From: Tuctoria greenei | Lineage: Eukaryota > Streptophyta > Magnoliopsida > Poales > Poaceae | Assembly (NCBI GenBank): GCA_036927565.1 | Contig: JAYESD010000001.1 | Coordinates: 10,354,001-10,418,000, forward strand | Length of the DNA: 64,000 nucleotides | Direction: 5' to 3' | Shown: positions 32,515 through 44,058 of the stretch, piece by piece | Layout of the letters: every line of letters starts with the position of its first letter | How positions within the stretch are numbered: position 1 is the stretch's first letter | Made by a program: the position numbers and the translations under genes | Notes under the pieces: model-generated | Told to the model about the DNA's origin: nothing | What the model saw: only the letters and a program-made list of their open reading frames with translations | The model's database searches: none

Positions 32515-33593
32515 AACCCAACCCTGCCAGCTCCTCTACTACCATTTGCTCCATGTATCACCTTCTTCAAGCCACATCGTGCCTGTCCACCATCATTGTT
32601 ACAAATTGGTCGGTGGCTACCATCCGTCTAGTTTTAGGCAGGCGATCTGTTTGATGCCGCTCTGACTATTACTACTTGTGGTAGCACTCGTCTGTTACTG
32701 TTTCAGTTCGTTCAGACCTGCTCCGCATTTGTGGAGGACGGAGGACCTGTCCAAAAGTGCTATGCACGTGGCCACCGCTGGAGATGGGAGGGTGAACCGA
32801 ACTTGTACTCCATGGCGGCCTTTGACATCACCATCCTTCATAGTTAACATGGTTTGTTTGGTGGGAGGAATTGAACCGCTGGATCCAAGATTAATCGACG
32901 TGTTGTTAGATTATCTCAAGAAATAAGTGGGAGGGAGAACCGAACTCTGTACCCCATGGTGATGTTCGTCATCAGCGCCCTTCATTTTTATTCATATGGT
33001 TCGTTGACAACAAACGATGCAACGCAATGCGAACTGGGCGATGTGGTGGTGCCAGAACTGCTAGCGAAGGTGCTGGTGCGCGCTGGAAGAGGAAATGATA
33101 TGCAGAGGCGAGGCTTCAGTTCAGTTCATGAGTTCAGATCCAGTTTCGAGGAACCGAGCGCCTGAGACGACCATACAAACGGAGGGGCGCGTCACATGGA
33201 CGCAATGCGACCGCGAGGCGAGGAGCATAGCATAGCACACTCTCTCGCCAGCTCAACACCACCCACACCCAGCAAATTGTGGTGCCCCTAATCTAACACT
33301 CCTCTCTTATATTCTCCCTCCTATAAAGATGCATGTGGACGGATATCATATCAATCTATCTAATCAGCAGCATGTCACGGTGGGGGCCCACCGATGCTAT
33401 TATGTTCTCTTCTTCTTCCTTTGATTTCCTTTTAAGGATAAACTTTTTTAGGCCTTTTTGTAGTGTGATTTGCCTTTGGTTCGAACTGGTGTTGGTGCGT
33501 GTTAGGCATGATGAACGCCATTTTAATTTCTGGAACTTTTCCATCTAACGACGTGAGGGTCGGTTAATTGTCTGCAGATTTGTCCGTGACATA
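32515..33593. other. Intergenic, no gene recognised
   Basis: Single-copy-looking sequence. ORFs are short and low in coding character, and I recognise no domain. It may include far upstream sequence of the GATA gene. Confidence 0.5.
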
Positions 33594-33677
33594 TACTCTC
33601 TCTGTTTCTATGAACTTGTCGCTTTATAGTTTAAAAATGAACTACAAAATGACAAGTTTATGGGGACGGACAAAATA
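33594..33677. mobile_element. Small Stowaway-like MITE
   Basis: Left end TACTCTCTCTGTTTCTATGAACTTGTC. The reverse-complemented right end TATTTTGTCCGTCCCCATAA is similar, followed by ACTTGTC. This is the Tc1/Mariner-type CTCCCTCCGT... end in diverged form. Confidence 0.55.
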
Positions 33678-34547
33678 TTCTGCAGCTGCAGGGTCGGCTA
33701 AGGTCGAGCAGGTCGATGGCAACAGCCCATTTTTGACCCGTGTGCGAATACAGCAACAGCGAACGGTTGCCTCGGTATCAATCAACTAATGTTTCACTAA
33801 TGATGACCGCGTAATTGGGGGCTAAACAATAATGATAGAGTAACAGGCATTTCTTACCGTTCAACTGCTGAGCTGTCTCCCTCTCCCTCTCCGAGCTCTG
33901 TTTCGAGATTTCGGTTAAGCACGGGGACTTGAACCTTAAAAACCTCTTCAATCAACGCTGAAGCAGGTGGGGTGCCCAAATTATACCCGCCACCCGTAAG
34001 AACCTTCTGCGGACTGTGTTCACCCACACCACATCTCGACGTCACCGTAACTACGAGTTACAACAAGTACGCACCAACCAAGAGAAATTGGGTTCCTTTC
34101 GAAATCAGTTCCCGTCTACATATGAATGTGATCGTTGAATTCGCTCAAACTGATACAAGTACAGCCAAAAAAGGAAGAACAGAGAGATGATAATCATGGC
34201 CAGAGGCTTAATCGAGGCAGGTACTGTACTAATTAAAAGGCCATTGCAATTAGCCGGGGCGAAGAAAGCAAAGTGATAGATAATTTGGTGGTCGAAATTT
34301 GTTTTACTAGACCTCTGGAGTCTGGAAGCTTTCAGCATCATTTTTTAAATTTCTTATACATTTGGATGGGGCGAGAGGGTGAGCTGGCACCACTACCTAG
34401 CCGGCTTCCTCTTTCGTGCCTCCGTTTCTTATCTCGTCCTCCTCCTCTTTTGGAAACAAGTAAGCTCGCGGTGCTCTTCCCGTCCGCGCTGTCCACCTGC
34501 TCGCAGATGACGCCCGCCGCTGCCGGACCCGTCTTCTCCTCCCTCCA
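33678..34547. other. Intergenic, no gene recognised
   Basis: No convincing ORF. It contains a low-complexity CTCCCTCTCCCTC stretch near 33875-33895. Confidence 0.5.
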
Positions 34548-34947
34548 ATGACAGCCTTCTCCCCCCTCCCCCTCCTCCTCCTGCTCGCTGCCGCGCCCGC
34601 CTCCGCATCCACTTTCGCCGTCTCGGGCGGCACTTCGATTGGTGTCGGGCTGGTAAGCGCCCCCGTCTCGCTTGGATTGGACGAGCTCCCCTTGACTGTT
34701 TTGCAGGAGTTGTTGATTCGAGTCCGTTCTGCTGATTTCGATTCCTTTGCTGCTGGCTTGCTTGGATTCCGTCGCCTCGCTCCCGCAGCTGCCCGAGGAT
34801 TTCCTCCGACGCGCGCGAGCCAACGGCTGGCGGTGGCGCCCGACGAAGCCGTCCTGCATTGCAATCCTTCGCACCGTGCGCCACGCCGAATATGGCGTGG
34901 CGGTCGGGTTCCCCGTAGTCCCGTACCCGCTGCTGCGGATAGTCTAA
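34548..34947 (+). pseudogene. Possible gene fragment with signal-peptide-like start
   Basis: Met 34548 opens MTAFSPLPLLLLLAAAPASA, a hydrophobic secretory-signal-like start, then STFAVSGGTSIGVGL. A plausible 57-base intron follows (G|GTAAGCGCC ... TTTTGCAG|G, 34651-34707), then G+C-rich sequence with several overlapping frames and no long conserved domain. I do not recognise a family. It may be a decayed or captured gene piece, or chance ORFs in a G+C-rich region; both strands are open here, which weakens it. Confidence 0.25.
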
Positions 34948-35275
34948 GGGGCAAATGGCTTAAGGAAAAAAATGTTTCTTTTAATGGCACCCAGAGTGGA
35001 CGGCTTTAAAGGTAAACAAATCGACTAATTAGGTGCATGAAACAGTTCTACTTAGTCAGATCCAGATGCATAATAATAAAAAATCAATTGAAATGAAATC
35101 AAAATGAAAACCAACCCAGTGCCAAAGTCTGAAAGAAACTAAAGCGGTGTTCTCTGTCTCTCTGTACCTCCTCTGCTTTTCTAGCTTTGCCCAATTCGCC
35201 TCTCTATCTACTTAATAAAAACATCCAACTTTTAAACAATATTTCTTTTGGATTCCACCCCCGAACGCCTTTCAC
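34948..35275. other. Intergenic sequence upstream of the GATA gene
   Basis: A+T-rich, no ORF. Pyrimidine-rich CTCTGTCTCTCTGTACC near 35150-35170. Probably distal promoter of the downstream gene. Confidence 0.45.
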
Positions 35276-35282
35276 CGTCCTT

Positions 35283-35290
35283 TATAAAAA
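35283..35290 (+). promoter_or_regulatory. TATA box of the GATA gene
   Basis: CTTTATAAAAATC, about 390 bases before the start codon and followed by a pyrimidine-rich 5' leader (CCCCTCTCTCTATCTCTCC, 35340-35360), as is common in grass promoters. Confidence 0.5.
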
Positions 35291-35675
35291 TCTCCCCTTC
35301 TAGGCTGCACTCCTTCCTCCATTATTTCTCCATCCCTTTCCCCTCTCTCTATCTCTCCTCTACCCTCTCTCTCCGAAAGACTGGATACAGAACAAAGAGA
35401 GAACAAAATAGTAAGCAAGAAAGAAAGAGGAGCACCTACCAAGCAAAACTTGGTTTTCAGGTACTTCATGGGCTGTGGAATTGTCCCCAGGAATCCCCTC
35501 TGGGTTTGACAAGATTCGTACAGAGAAACGCTACTTGAAATTTCCCCTTTCTTTTGTGCAAGAATTACTTGTATAGGAGACTTGGTTCTGATTTATTTTT
35601 CCCGTCTTTATTTTCTTGGGATTCTTCCCTGTTCTGTTGTTCTTCACTTGTGGGGGTTAGGAGCAGAGAAAACCA

Positions 35676-38411
35676 TGGGGAAGCAAGGACCCTGCCGTCA
35701 TTGCGGAATCACAAGTGAGCTCTTGTTCTTGAATAAAGCTAAAAAAATTATTGTTGTTTTTCCCCTTGCTCCTCAGAGAGTAGTACTTTTGATGTGATGG
35801 TTCCCCCCAAATTAAGCATACGAGAAGCGGGCCTTAGATGGAATCTTTGGTGTTCGTGGGACAGGGATTCCTCATACTCCCTGTTCTTTGTGTCTTTGTT
35901 GATGTTTCATTACTTGGAATCCATTGCGTTCTTATACAGTAGAACTAACCATTGAGGCATTGAAAAGGATGTCTAAATATATGTAGTTTGGAATGTATGT
36001 GATTTATTATATATATATTGCCCTGTTATATGTTCTTTGGAATGTTTAGTTTTCGTGCAATTTTTCTATGTTCTCTACCCTGCAGGGTGCTGGCACCATC
36101 TCTTGTACTATGTGCTTGTGAATTGTGATACTATTCTTGTGGCCACACTATCACTGAACTCTCGGCTTGTATGCCATACTTCTGCATATCATTGTTGATA
36201 GATTTCTAATGTGAAATGCTGGAATAGGTACTCCCCTTTGGCGAAACGGACCAGCAGATAAGCCGGTGCTCTGTAATGCATGTGGCTCGAGATGGAGAAC
36301 AAAGGGTTCATTAGCAAACTACACCCCAATGCATCGTCGGGACGATATCGATGATGAAGAGCCTAGGGCTAGCAATCTTAAGCCACCTACATCAAAGCCA
36401 AAGGCACAAAAGGCAAAGAAAATGCCAAATCATACCATACTGGAAAATGGTCCATTTTCTGGACATAATTTCCAAAGGATGGTGAATGCTGACCCTAGCT
36501 GTCGATCTAGTTCTGGATCTGCAGTATCATACTCTGAGAATTGTGCCCCGTACGGTGCTGCTGATGCTAGTGAAATGACTGGTATGTGATCTCTAATGCC
36601 CACTTTTTTGTTGTTTATAGTTCCATAATTTATATAGCTTCCTATTCTTTTTGGGTGCATGCATATGTTTAGTTTCAAACTTTCAATTCAACCAAGTAAT
36701 AGAAGGATCAAAGTACATTCATGGATGCTTTTACAAAATTATGTCAAATGTACTATTTTTTTTGTATATGTGTGGATTGTTCTTGCTACCCTTATAGAGA
36801 TCATGTGACTATGTGAGTAATGGTATATAATCTAGATGTTTCTCTTTCCAGTTGTCCCGGAACCTATTGAATCTCCTGAAATATTTTCAAAAACCTTCAC
36901 TGTTGTTCAATCTGTAGAACAAAATTATTATCATGAGTATTTCACAACTTATGGTGATTGATAAATTATTATCTAGGTTGTGATTTATTTTCTTGTTATT
37001 ATGAGGTAACCACAAAGACTTGCAATCTACATATCATGTTTCAGAAGGCATAGAGCCTGAAGTTGATCCAAAATCATGTTTCACTAAATATCAATAATTA
37101 AAACACCATACGTGGTAGTACCGTTTTCCCTTACCATGTTTGTGTGTTGAGATTTCATCATGCTTTGTTAGAAAAAAAATAAAGATTCTAAAGGATGCTA
37201 CTTCTTCGCACATTAATTATCAATATCCGTTTCTCAATTTTTTCTTTGTCCAGCCTAGAAATTTCACTTTTTTTTTTCTTATATATGTCACCAATGTCTC
37301 TCGGATATATTGCCAATTCAGGTTCAACTCAATCCCATGCTTGGGAGTCACTAGTGCCATCAAAAAAGAGGAGCTCTGTCAATCGACCTAAGGCTTCACC
37401 CGTTGAAAAGCTTGCAAAAGATCTTAACACCATCATGCATGAAGAGCAGTTATATTACCTTTCAGGATCCTCAGAGGAAGACCTACTTTACCAGCGTGAA
37501 ACTCCTTTCGGTTCTTTTGAGATAGACTCTGGAAGTGTGCTTCTAAGAAATCCGTACTCAAAATCACTGGAGGAAGAATCAGAAGCAAGCTCCATTCATG
37601 CAGAGAACAAGTCATATATTACAAGTGAATCTTACTCAGGGTCTGCTTCGTTTGTTGTACACAATGGAGGCAAGGAAGCAGACAACTTAAATGCTGCAAT
37701 TGAGAGGCCAAAGAGGTCAAGGCTGCAGTTTGAAGATAGTGTTAGAAGGTAATCTACTTTACGGTTAGCTTATAAATGTGTATCATTGGTACCATCCTCT
37801 AGGCTCATGCAATATGTTTTTTAGAATCAATCTGATCCATATTTTGATTGGTACCTCTTTCACAGGGATACACTTCATTATGAGAATCAACGTATCCTGG
37901 AGAGTGCTGATTCATCTTTAGTTTCAATAGATTTAGAGGTAACCATTCTGGATCAGGCCAATGAATTCTAGATGTTATTTTTTGCATAGAATGCCTCTAG
38001 ACATGGTTAACTATTTTTGACTAACCCCTCATTTTCTTTCTTTTGAGTTAAGCGTGTAACTGCTTACACATTTGCATAACTTCATTGGTTGCTTGTGCAC
38101 AATTTCATCTGTTGTTTTATTTATTTAGGAAAAGATAAACAAGAAAACAGTGGAAGACAAGAATATCAGTGGATCGAAAGGCATCGCCAAGCCTGCCATG
38201 AAACTGATCAAAAGATCTCATGACACCCACTTTCAGAGTTGTGCAGGTCAACAATCTAAGTTCCTGTGATCATGATTCACATTCGGTTTTCGGTGTAACA
38301 ACCTAGAATGTATTAGATGATGGATTCATTATTTCCTTATGCTAGTAACATGAATAGGTTCTGATTTGCTTTGCTTGTGGACATGCAGAATGCAACCATG
38401 AGGAGTCCTAA
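35676..38411 (+). CDS. GATA-type zinc-finger transcription factor, GATA26/27-like, shortened
   Basis: Nuclear DNA-binding protein of the plant GATA family. Exons: 35676-35715, 36228-36581, 37322-37748, 37866-37938, 38129-38246, 38389-38411; all junctions are GT-AG and in phase, giving about 344 residues. Exon 1 opens MGKQGPCRHCGIT in a good Kozak context (AACCATGGGG). The finger is split over exons 1 and 2: C7-X2-C10-X18-C29-X2-C32, with TPLWRNGPADKPVLCNAC then GSRWRTKGSLANYTPMHRR. Exon 3 holds the conserved WESLVPSKKRSS and VEKLAKDLNTIMHE blocks of the GATA26/27 subgroup. If exon 5 is not spliced at 38247, it instead ends at TGA 38267-38269. The protein is shorter than its relatives (about 500 residues), and sequence resembling the missing tail follows as broken frames. 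It could be a functional short form or a decaying copy. Confidence 0.88.
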
Positions 38412-38603
38412 ATGGGTTCTAAAACTTGGACAAGCAGAAGCTCATCTTTGCCAGAACGTGGCGATGCCACCAAAGATTTGGCCTTTCACTGGAACACTAA
38501 ACTTATTCACGTTACCCCCTGAAAATTATCATCATTGATCCCTCCACAGTATACTGACATCTACTTTGATCAAGATTTGCTACTGGATATTCCTGTTGAT
38601 TGA
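38412..38603 (+). pseudogene. Decayed 3' coding tail of the GATA gene
   Basis: Directly after the TAA at 38409-38411 the same frame continues MGSKTWTSRSSSLPERGD for about 36 codons to a TGA. It then runs SSLIPPQYTDIYFDQDLLL for about 25 more codons to another TGA. The Ser-rich then acidic-hydrophobic character looks like protein-coding sequence, not 3' UTR. It is probably the former C-terminal exon, now cut by two stops. Confidence 0.55.
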
Positions 38604-38752
38604 CTGCTTGCAAATCTCAGAGGACCATCCAGTATTCGCCCTTTTAACTGGTGCTACTTTGCTGAGCAATCTCTATCATTAAAAAGGAACCTTTTCGTTA
38701 GCAGATTGCTCATGGTAATGTGAAATATATAATAAGAAGGAATTTACTTATT
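38601..38752 (+). repeat. Direct repeat R1, copy 1
   Basis: TGACTGCTTGCAAATCTCAG... to ...GGAATTTACTT. A second copy lies at 42082-42235 in the same orientation. The two copies flank the PPR gene. Both include TTTGCTGAGCAATCTCTATC. Confidence 0.85.
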
Positions 38753-38758
38753 AGCCAA

Positions 38759-38850
38759 TCATTTTGACACATCTGTGACACCTCTAATGAGCCAAATCTC
38801 AAGTAGAACAACCAAGCATGCGACTCTGATCTTAACTAGTATCAACAACG
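38759..38850 (+). repeat. Repeat R2, copy 1 (inverted copy at 60306-60437)
   Basis: ATTTTGACACATCTGTGACA then CCTCTAATGAGCC... to ...TAACTAGTATCAAC. The reverse complement of 60306-60437 matches, with about 47 extra bases in the second copy. Confidence 0.8.
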
Positions 38851-39045
38851 CCTAGGCACGGCCTAGGAGTGGTAACGCGCCCAAAATATGTATAAGATTG
38901 GTCAAGGGCCGGATCGACCAAGGATCGCGCCAAATTTTTTTCTTTTTTAGTTTTAAGACAATTTAAGGACCGGTTCCAATTCTAAAAGAGCCCGTTGGCT
39001 GAGACTCATCACCAGGCCTAGGCACGCTTAGGCGAGAGGTGAATG
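38848..39045. repeat. Short element with GCCTAGGC-rich ends
   Basis: The left end contains CGCCTAGGCACGGCCTAGG; the right end contains AGGCCTAGGCACGCTTAGGC. These are imperfectly inverted, about 190 bases apart. A similar GCCTAGGCG-ended element lies at 43395-44058. Family uncertain. Confidence 0.35.
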
Positions 39046-39573
39046 CTGCCTTTTATTTTGTTGAGCGTTGGCAAGGGAGTTGAGAAGTGAGGAATGGTCA
39101 AGGAGAATGAGAAGGGAATAGAGAAACGTTTTGACAGGAGGAACATGAAGCCACACAACCTCTACCAACTATGCCTAGTTAATGTAAACGGGTTTTAGAA
39201 TTTAAGAATACAATACAAATAGAAAAAAGTTGGTATTAAGCCTTTCCAATTTAGTCCCATCTACACGTGGATTTTTTTTGGCGGACACTTTTCCATTTTT
39301 TTCCTCGTGGACAACCAGAAACACCGTGGCAAAGTATTGTCGACTCAATAGGCCGAACCGAGGCCCATGAGTGAAACAGATCACGGCCCATCATTACAAA
39401 TCTGCGCGGGAAGACGCGAAGGCAGCAAATGGTGGGCCCTGATGGCGCGGATGCCGACGCACGAATCTCAACCCACTGGCGGAACCTGCCTCCTCCAGCT
39501 CGCCGCCCTTATCTCTTTCCTTCGTCCGCAGCGGAAGCCGCTCCCTCCTCGACGCTCTCCCCACCCGCCCGTC
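39046..39573 (+). promoter_or_regulatory. Upstream region of the PPR gene, with GGCCCA boxes
   Basis: GGCCCAT occurs at about 39363 and 39386, and GGGCCC near 39433. GGCCCA/TGGGCC (site II or UP1-type) boxes near the start are typical of plant genes for organelle and ribosome biogenesis, including PPR genes. The frame upstream of Met 39574 is open to 39367, but I treat it as leader. Confidence 0.45.
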
Positions 39574-41395
39574 ATGCTGCTTCACCTCGTCCCCTCCCCC
39601 CCGTCCCCGGCCCGCCCCTCACCGTGGCGGCCGTGCAGGGCGGCAGCGCTAGTGAGGTGCGCGTCCACTTCGTCGCAGTCGTCGTCGGCGGGGCAACAGG
39701 TGGCGAAGGTGCACAGCTACGGCACGGTGGACTACGAGCGGCGCTTGCCTATGCGTTGGGGAACCCTGTACCGACGCATCGCGGTGGGGCACGGCGGGCG
39801 GCCCGTGGGGCGCACGCTGGGGGCCTGGGACGAGGGCGAGCGCCGCCTCGACAAGTGGGCACTCTGCCGCATCGCCAAGGAGCTCCGCAAGTTCCGGAGG
39901 TTCAACCTTGCGCTCCAGGTACCCGGGCATTCCGCTCTCTCCGCATGCCTACATATCTCCACGACCTATTTCCCTTTGATTTCAGTCATTGAACTTGTTT
40001 ATTACGAGCTTGGACTAGTGGAAATGAAACGAAAAATATCCACAGTTCAAGTTGCGCCAGAGCAAACACTAGAGTTGGGGAACATTAAATTTAGTCCCTT
40101 AACTATCTCACTGACCTTTTGCGTGCTCACAACTCGATAGTGAAAGTTAATAAAAATCATTAGATTCACATTCTTGCTGTGCCTACTAGTAATCTCCTCA
40201 TAATGGTTTTCAACCAATATTTCCTTTCTCTGACACTGTACAGGTTTATGAATGGATGACAGAACACAGAGATAGATTTTCTCTTACGGCAAGTGATATG
40301 GCAATCCAATTGGATCTGATTGCCAAAGTACATGGTGTTTCATATGCTGAAAAATACTTCCAAGAGCTTCCTGATGCCCTGAAGGATAAACGAACATATG
40401 GTTCCCTTCTCAATGTTTATGCCCAAGCTATGTTGAAGGAGAAAACCGAAGGTACCTTTGAACAGATGAGACGAAAAGGTTTTGCATCTGACACATTACC
40501 TTGTAATGTGCTTATGAATTTTTATGTCGATGCTGGAGAACCTGATGAAGTGTCAGCAATTATTGATGAGATGAAGGAAAGAAATATTGCTTTTGATGTT
40601 TGCACTTACAACATTTGGATAAAGTGTTGTGCAGCTAAGAAAGATATTGATGGAATGGAGCGAGTCTTCAACCAGATGATAGCCGATGAGTCTGTTGTTG
40701 CCAATTGGACTACTTATACCACACTTGCTAGCATGTATATCAAGCTGGGGAACTCTGAGAAGGCAGAAGAATTCTTGAAAGAAGCTGAAAACAGAACAAC
40801 AGGTCGAGAGAAGAAGTGTTTTCACTATCTCATCACACTCTATAGCCATCTTGGCAAGAAGGAAGAAGTTTACCGTGTTTGGAATTGGTATAAGGCAACT
40901 TTCCCTACAATTCATAACCAGGGTTATCAAGAGGTACTATCCGCACTTGTAAGGATAGGAGATATTGAGGGGGCTGAACTTCTATATGAGGAGTGGGCAT
41001 CCAAAAGTGCTAGTTTCGATCCAAAAACTATGAACATTTTATTAGCATGGTATGCTAAAGAAGGTTTCTCTGCCAAAGCTGAACGTACGCTGAATAGATT
41101 TGTCGAGAAAGGTGGAAATCCCAAACCAAACACCTGGGAAATTCTTGCCACAGCATACCTGAAGGATAACAAAATATCTGAAGCTCTATCCAGTATGGAG
41201 AAAGCTGCAGCAGTTAAAAGTGCTAGTAAATGGAGACCAAGACCAACCAATGTTGAGAGTCTCCTGGCAAATTTCAAGGAGAAGAATGATGCAGAGGGCG
41301 TAGACAGGTTGATCAGTGTACTCACAAGTAGAGGATGTGCTGAGAATGAAGAGTACAAGTCACTGATTAGCACCTATGCTTTTGCGGGCACATAG
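39574..41395 (+). CDS. P-class pentatricopeptide repeat protein, At1g02150-like, organellar
   Basis: Two exons, 39574-39918 and 40244-41395, with an in-phase GT-AG intron (CCAG|GTACC ... TACAG|GTTTATG), giving about 498 residues. The N-terminus (MLLHLVPSPPSPARPSPWRP, Arg/Ser/Pro-rich with few acidic residues) looks like a chloroplast or mitochondrial transit peptide. Then comes the conserved pre-repeat block TLYRRIAVG...ALCRIAKELRKFRRFNLALQVYEWM. About eight or nine 35-residue PPR units follow (for example TYNIWIKCCAAKKDIDGMER, CFHYLITLYSHLGKKEEVYR and TWEILATAYLKDNKISEAL). PPR proteins bind organellar RNA. There is no E/DYW extension, so editing deaminase activity is not expected. The earlier in-frame Met at 39367 is less likely as start. 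The gene looks intact. Confidence 0.92.
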
Positions 41396-42081
41396 CTGTG
41401 GAGGGGTCCAACAATAAAAACAGTGGAGAGTGGGCATCAATTATGTGATGAATGCCATACATTGAGCGCTAAATATCATGAGGACCTATGCAAGTTCATC
41501 CGATGCAGCTATGTTCATTCCAGAGAGGTTAGATGCATTTGATGGGCTGCCTCGCTAGATGAAATCACACAACGAGGTACATATATCTTCTTTCTGATCA
41601 CTTTGTTGAGTTAGAAATCCTAAATTCACCAACAAGTGGCCAAATACATGGCTTATTTGTACTTTCTAAATGTATATTTACATTACCTTTGGAGGATTAG
41701 TCAAGCCCCCCTCAGCGCAAGAGCCATTCTAATAATTGATTTGTTGAGTTTATTTACTTTCTCTTTAGAATAGGTTCAGTATTTTAATGTACACATGAGA
41801 TATGATTGCTGGCCTGATTACCATCAATGTCAATCACAGGATAAACGATTAGAAGGTTTCCCTTGGGATCGAGGGGGTACTTCAATGCTTGCATGTTGGC
41901 ACCTATTGACCTGGTTTAATTTTACTGTGGCCCTTTGCTTCTCAGTTACATTCTTACCTAGGGCTTGCAAACTTCATAGGATATCATCATATAACACGTG
42001 CACATCCTATACGATTCACATGTTTATGTTTAATTGTTTATTAGTATGTAATTGTCCATGAATATTGAGGGTTTTGTTGAA
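41396..42081 (+). other. 3' flank of the PPR gene, no further gene
   Basis: A+T-rich, probably 3' UTR at first. No conserved ORF seen. Confidence 0.5.
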
Positions 42082-42235
42082 TGACTGCTTGCAAATCTCA
42101 GAGGACCATCCAGTATACACCCTTTTAAGTAGTGCCACTTTGCTGAGCAATCTCTATCCTTCAAAAAAGGAACTTTTTGGTTAGCTGATTGTTCATAATA
42201 ATGTTGAATATATAACAACAAAGGAATTTACTTGT
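42082..42235 (+). repeat. Direct repeat R1, copy 2
   Basis: Second copy of 38601-38752, with scattered substitutions and small indels. The similarity seems to end abruptly on both sides. Confidence 0.85.
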
Positions 42236-43394
42236 TGGTAGATTACCGTGGTGAGGGTCACTAGAGGGACTACACAGGGATAGTTACAGCCATCTAAATC
42301 TAGATCAAGTTATAACTGATGGTCCAGATTCCATTGCTGATAGGTGATACATAAAAGGCGAAATTATCCAATTCCTTGGAAAGAAGTGTGCAAGTGATCG
42401 CTTTATCCATATACTAATACAGTTTCAGTTCTGCATTCAAATTACAGCTAATTGTACTGAAAATCTCTTTCTGGCATTAACACAAAGGCATGATAGAGAC
42501 CCTCGTTCTAATAATTTCCAGAAGTTAGCAAAGTTAACATTTAAAAGGAATACAGGATGTCTCCTAACCGAATATATACTTGTCAACTCTTTATTTGTAC
42601 TGATTAATTTGCTTTAAATAGGGGTGTAAGCGACGTGGGCCTGCCCGCAAAGTCGTTGGATCGACCCGCGTCATAGTCACACTAATGACCCCAAAATGAT
42701 CAGCTTCACTAATGCGGGTCATCGCGGTCCTCCCTGCGGCTCCCGCAGCGCCGCAAGCCCGCAACTACCCTACATGTTGTCACCCCGACTCATATCGGGC
42801 CGCTGCCCAAGTTCGCCCCCGCGCTGACGCTCAAGGCGAAGGACTCCCCTCATGTTGCCGCGTCTGTAGTCTTCGCGCCCCCAACCCCAGTAGTCCCCTA
42901 TATGATGCTGGCGCGCATCCTGAGTGTGTTGGAGGATGTGGTGGAGGAGCTAGAAGATTTCTTTGATTCGAGAGAGATCATGTCGTCGGCGTCTATCTCG
43001 TTGCTGACGACTTCCGGCAGCCACTACGACAGGTGGCTCTTTGGCGAGAAAATGCTCTACGTCTAGGTCGGGGATCTGTCCAACGTCCATTAGTGTCGCC
43101 AGAGGTCCTCCAAGTCCTTGGGCCTCTTGGATCCGTGCAGCTATGGCGTCTGACCGTGCTCGAGGCCTCTGCCATCTAGGGAATCCTTCCGGCTAGCCCG
43201 ATGCCTAGCTGTTCTCAGCCACCCCTACTTTTGCGTGCTGGCGAGAGGAGGTGACAGCCTCCGGTGATGGTGGCACTCTCACATTGCTAACATTATTCCT
43301 CACTGCTTGAGAATCTACTTGGTTTCAAGCAGGCGTGGCAGGAAGCGATTCATGAAAGCCTCCATATCCTCTCAAGTTGCTAAATCTTTAGTCA
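42236..43394. other. Intergenic, no gene recognised
   Basis: 42600-43210 is G+C-richer, with short broken ORFs on both strands and no domain I recognise. Possibly a decayed gene or transposon piece. Confidence 0.45.
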
Positions 43395-44058
43395 TGTTTT
43401 GAAATCCTGCCTGGACGCCTAGGCGCCTAGGCGAGCGCCAGGCGAGGATCTGTAATACACCGCAGAGGAAGGCCTGGGTCTGAATGAGCGAACGACGACG
43501 ACAAATCTGAGTGCGGCGGCGGCGGTACAGAGGGAAGGGACGGGCGGCGGCTGCCGAGCTGAGGGCAGGGACAGATGGTGGCAGCGGAAGTGAAGGCACG
43601 GCGGGCGGCGACGCAGACATGCCGGTCGGCTCGACAACGTCGTCGCGCGGTGGAAGAACGGCGAACAGCCCCTAATGGACCTAAACGCGACTCGTCCCAA
43701 TTGATCTCAAGCGTTGGATGGGATCCAACGGTTTATTTTTCAGATCAGGGACACTATAAAGATAGGCCCTTACCTTCCAAACCCTAACTTTTCTTCCTCC
43801 TCACCTCTCCTCTCTCACCAGCCCGCGGCGGTGGACCAGCGACGGCGGCGGCTGCGACCAGTGGCGGTGGCGACGGTGACCAGCGGCGGCGACGACGGCG
43901 ACAGCAGCTAGTGGCGGCTGCGGCGACGATAACAGAGACGGCAGGGACGGTGGAGACGGCAGCGGCGGCGGTGACGGCGACGACCAGGCGAGGCGAGCCG
44001 GCCCGGCGTCCTCATGCCACCGACTGGACGCCTAGTCGGCGCCTAGGCGACGCCTCAA
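43395..44058. mobile_element. Candidate TIR element with GCCTAGGCG-rich ends
   Basis: Left end TTTTGAAATCCTGCCTGG then ACGCCTAGGCGCCTAGGCG. The reverse-complemented right end is TTTTTGAGGCGTCGCCTAGG then CGCCGACTAGGCG. The interior is G+C-rich with triplet-like GGCGGC runs and no conserved ORF. Ends are imperfect and I found no clear target duplication, so this is a candidate only. Confidence 0.4.

Noticed and set aside
33890..33945. GGTTCAAGTCCCC on the minus strand, like a pol III B box (tRNA or SINE)
   Set aside because: No A box at the right distance, no cloverleaf, and no A- or T-rich SINE tail.
34338..35009. Minus- and plus-strand overlapping ORFs of 150-198 codons
   Set aside because: G+C-rich sequence open in several frames. 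Only the plus-strand piece with a signal-like start is kept, at low confidence.
39367..39573. Upstream in-frame extension of the PPR gene
   Set aside because: The Met at 39574 gives a normal transit-peptide-like start. The upstream part overlaps GGCCCA promoter boxes.
41795..42061. ORF of 88 codons after the PPR gene
   Set aside because: Composition is A+T-rich and non-coding-like, with no motif.
42993..43700. Arg/Ser/Pro-rich ORFs on the minus strand
   Set aside because: Low-complexity G+C-rich sequence in or near a candidate transposon, with no conserved motif.
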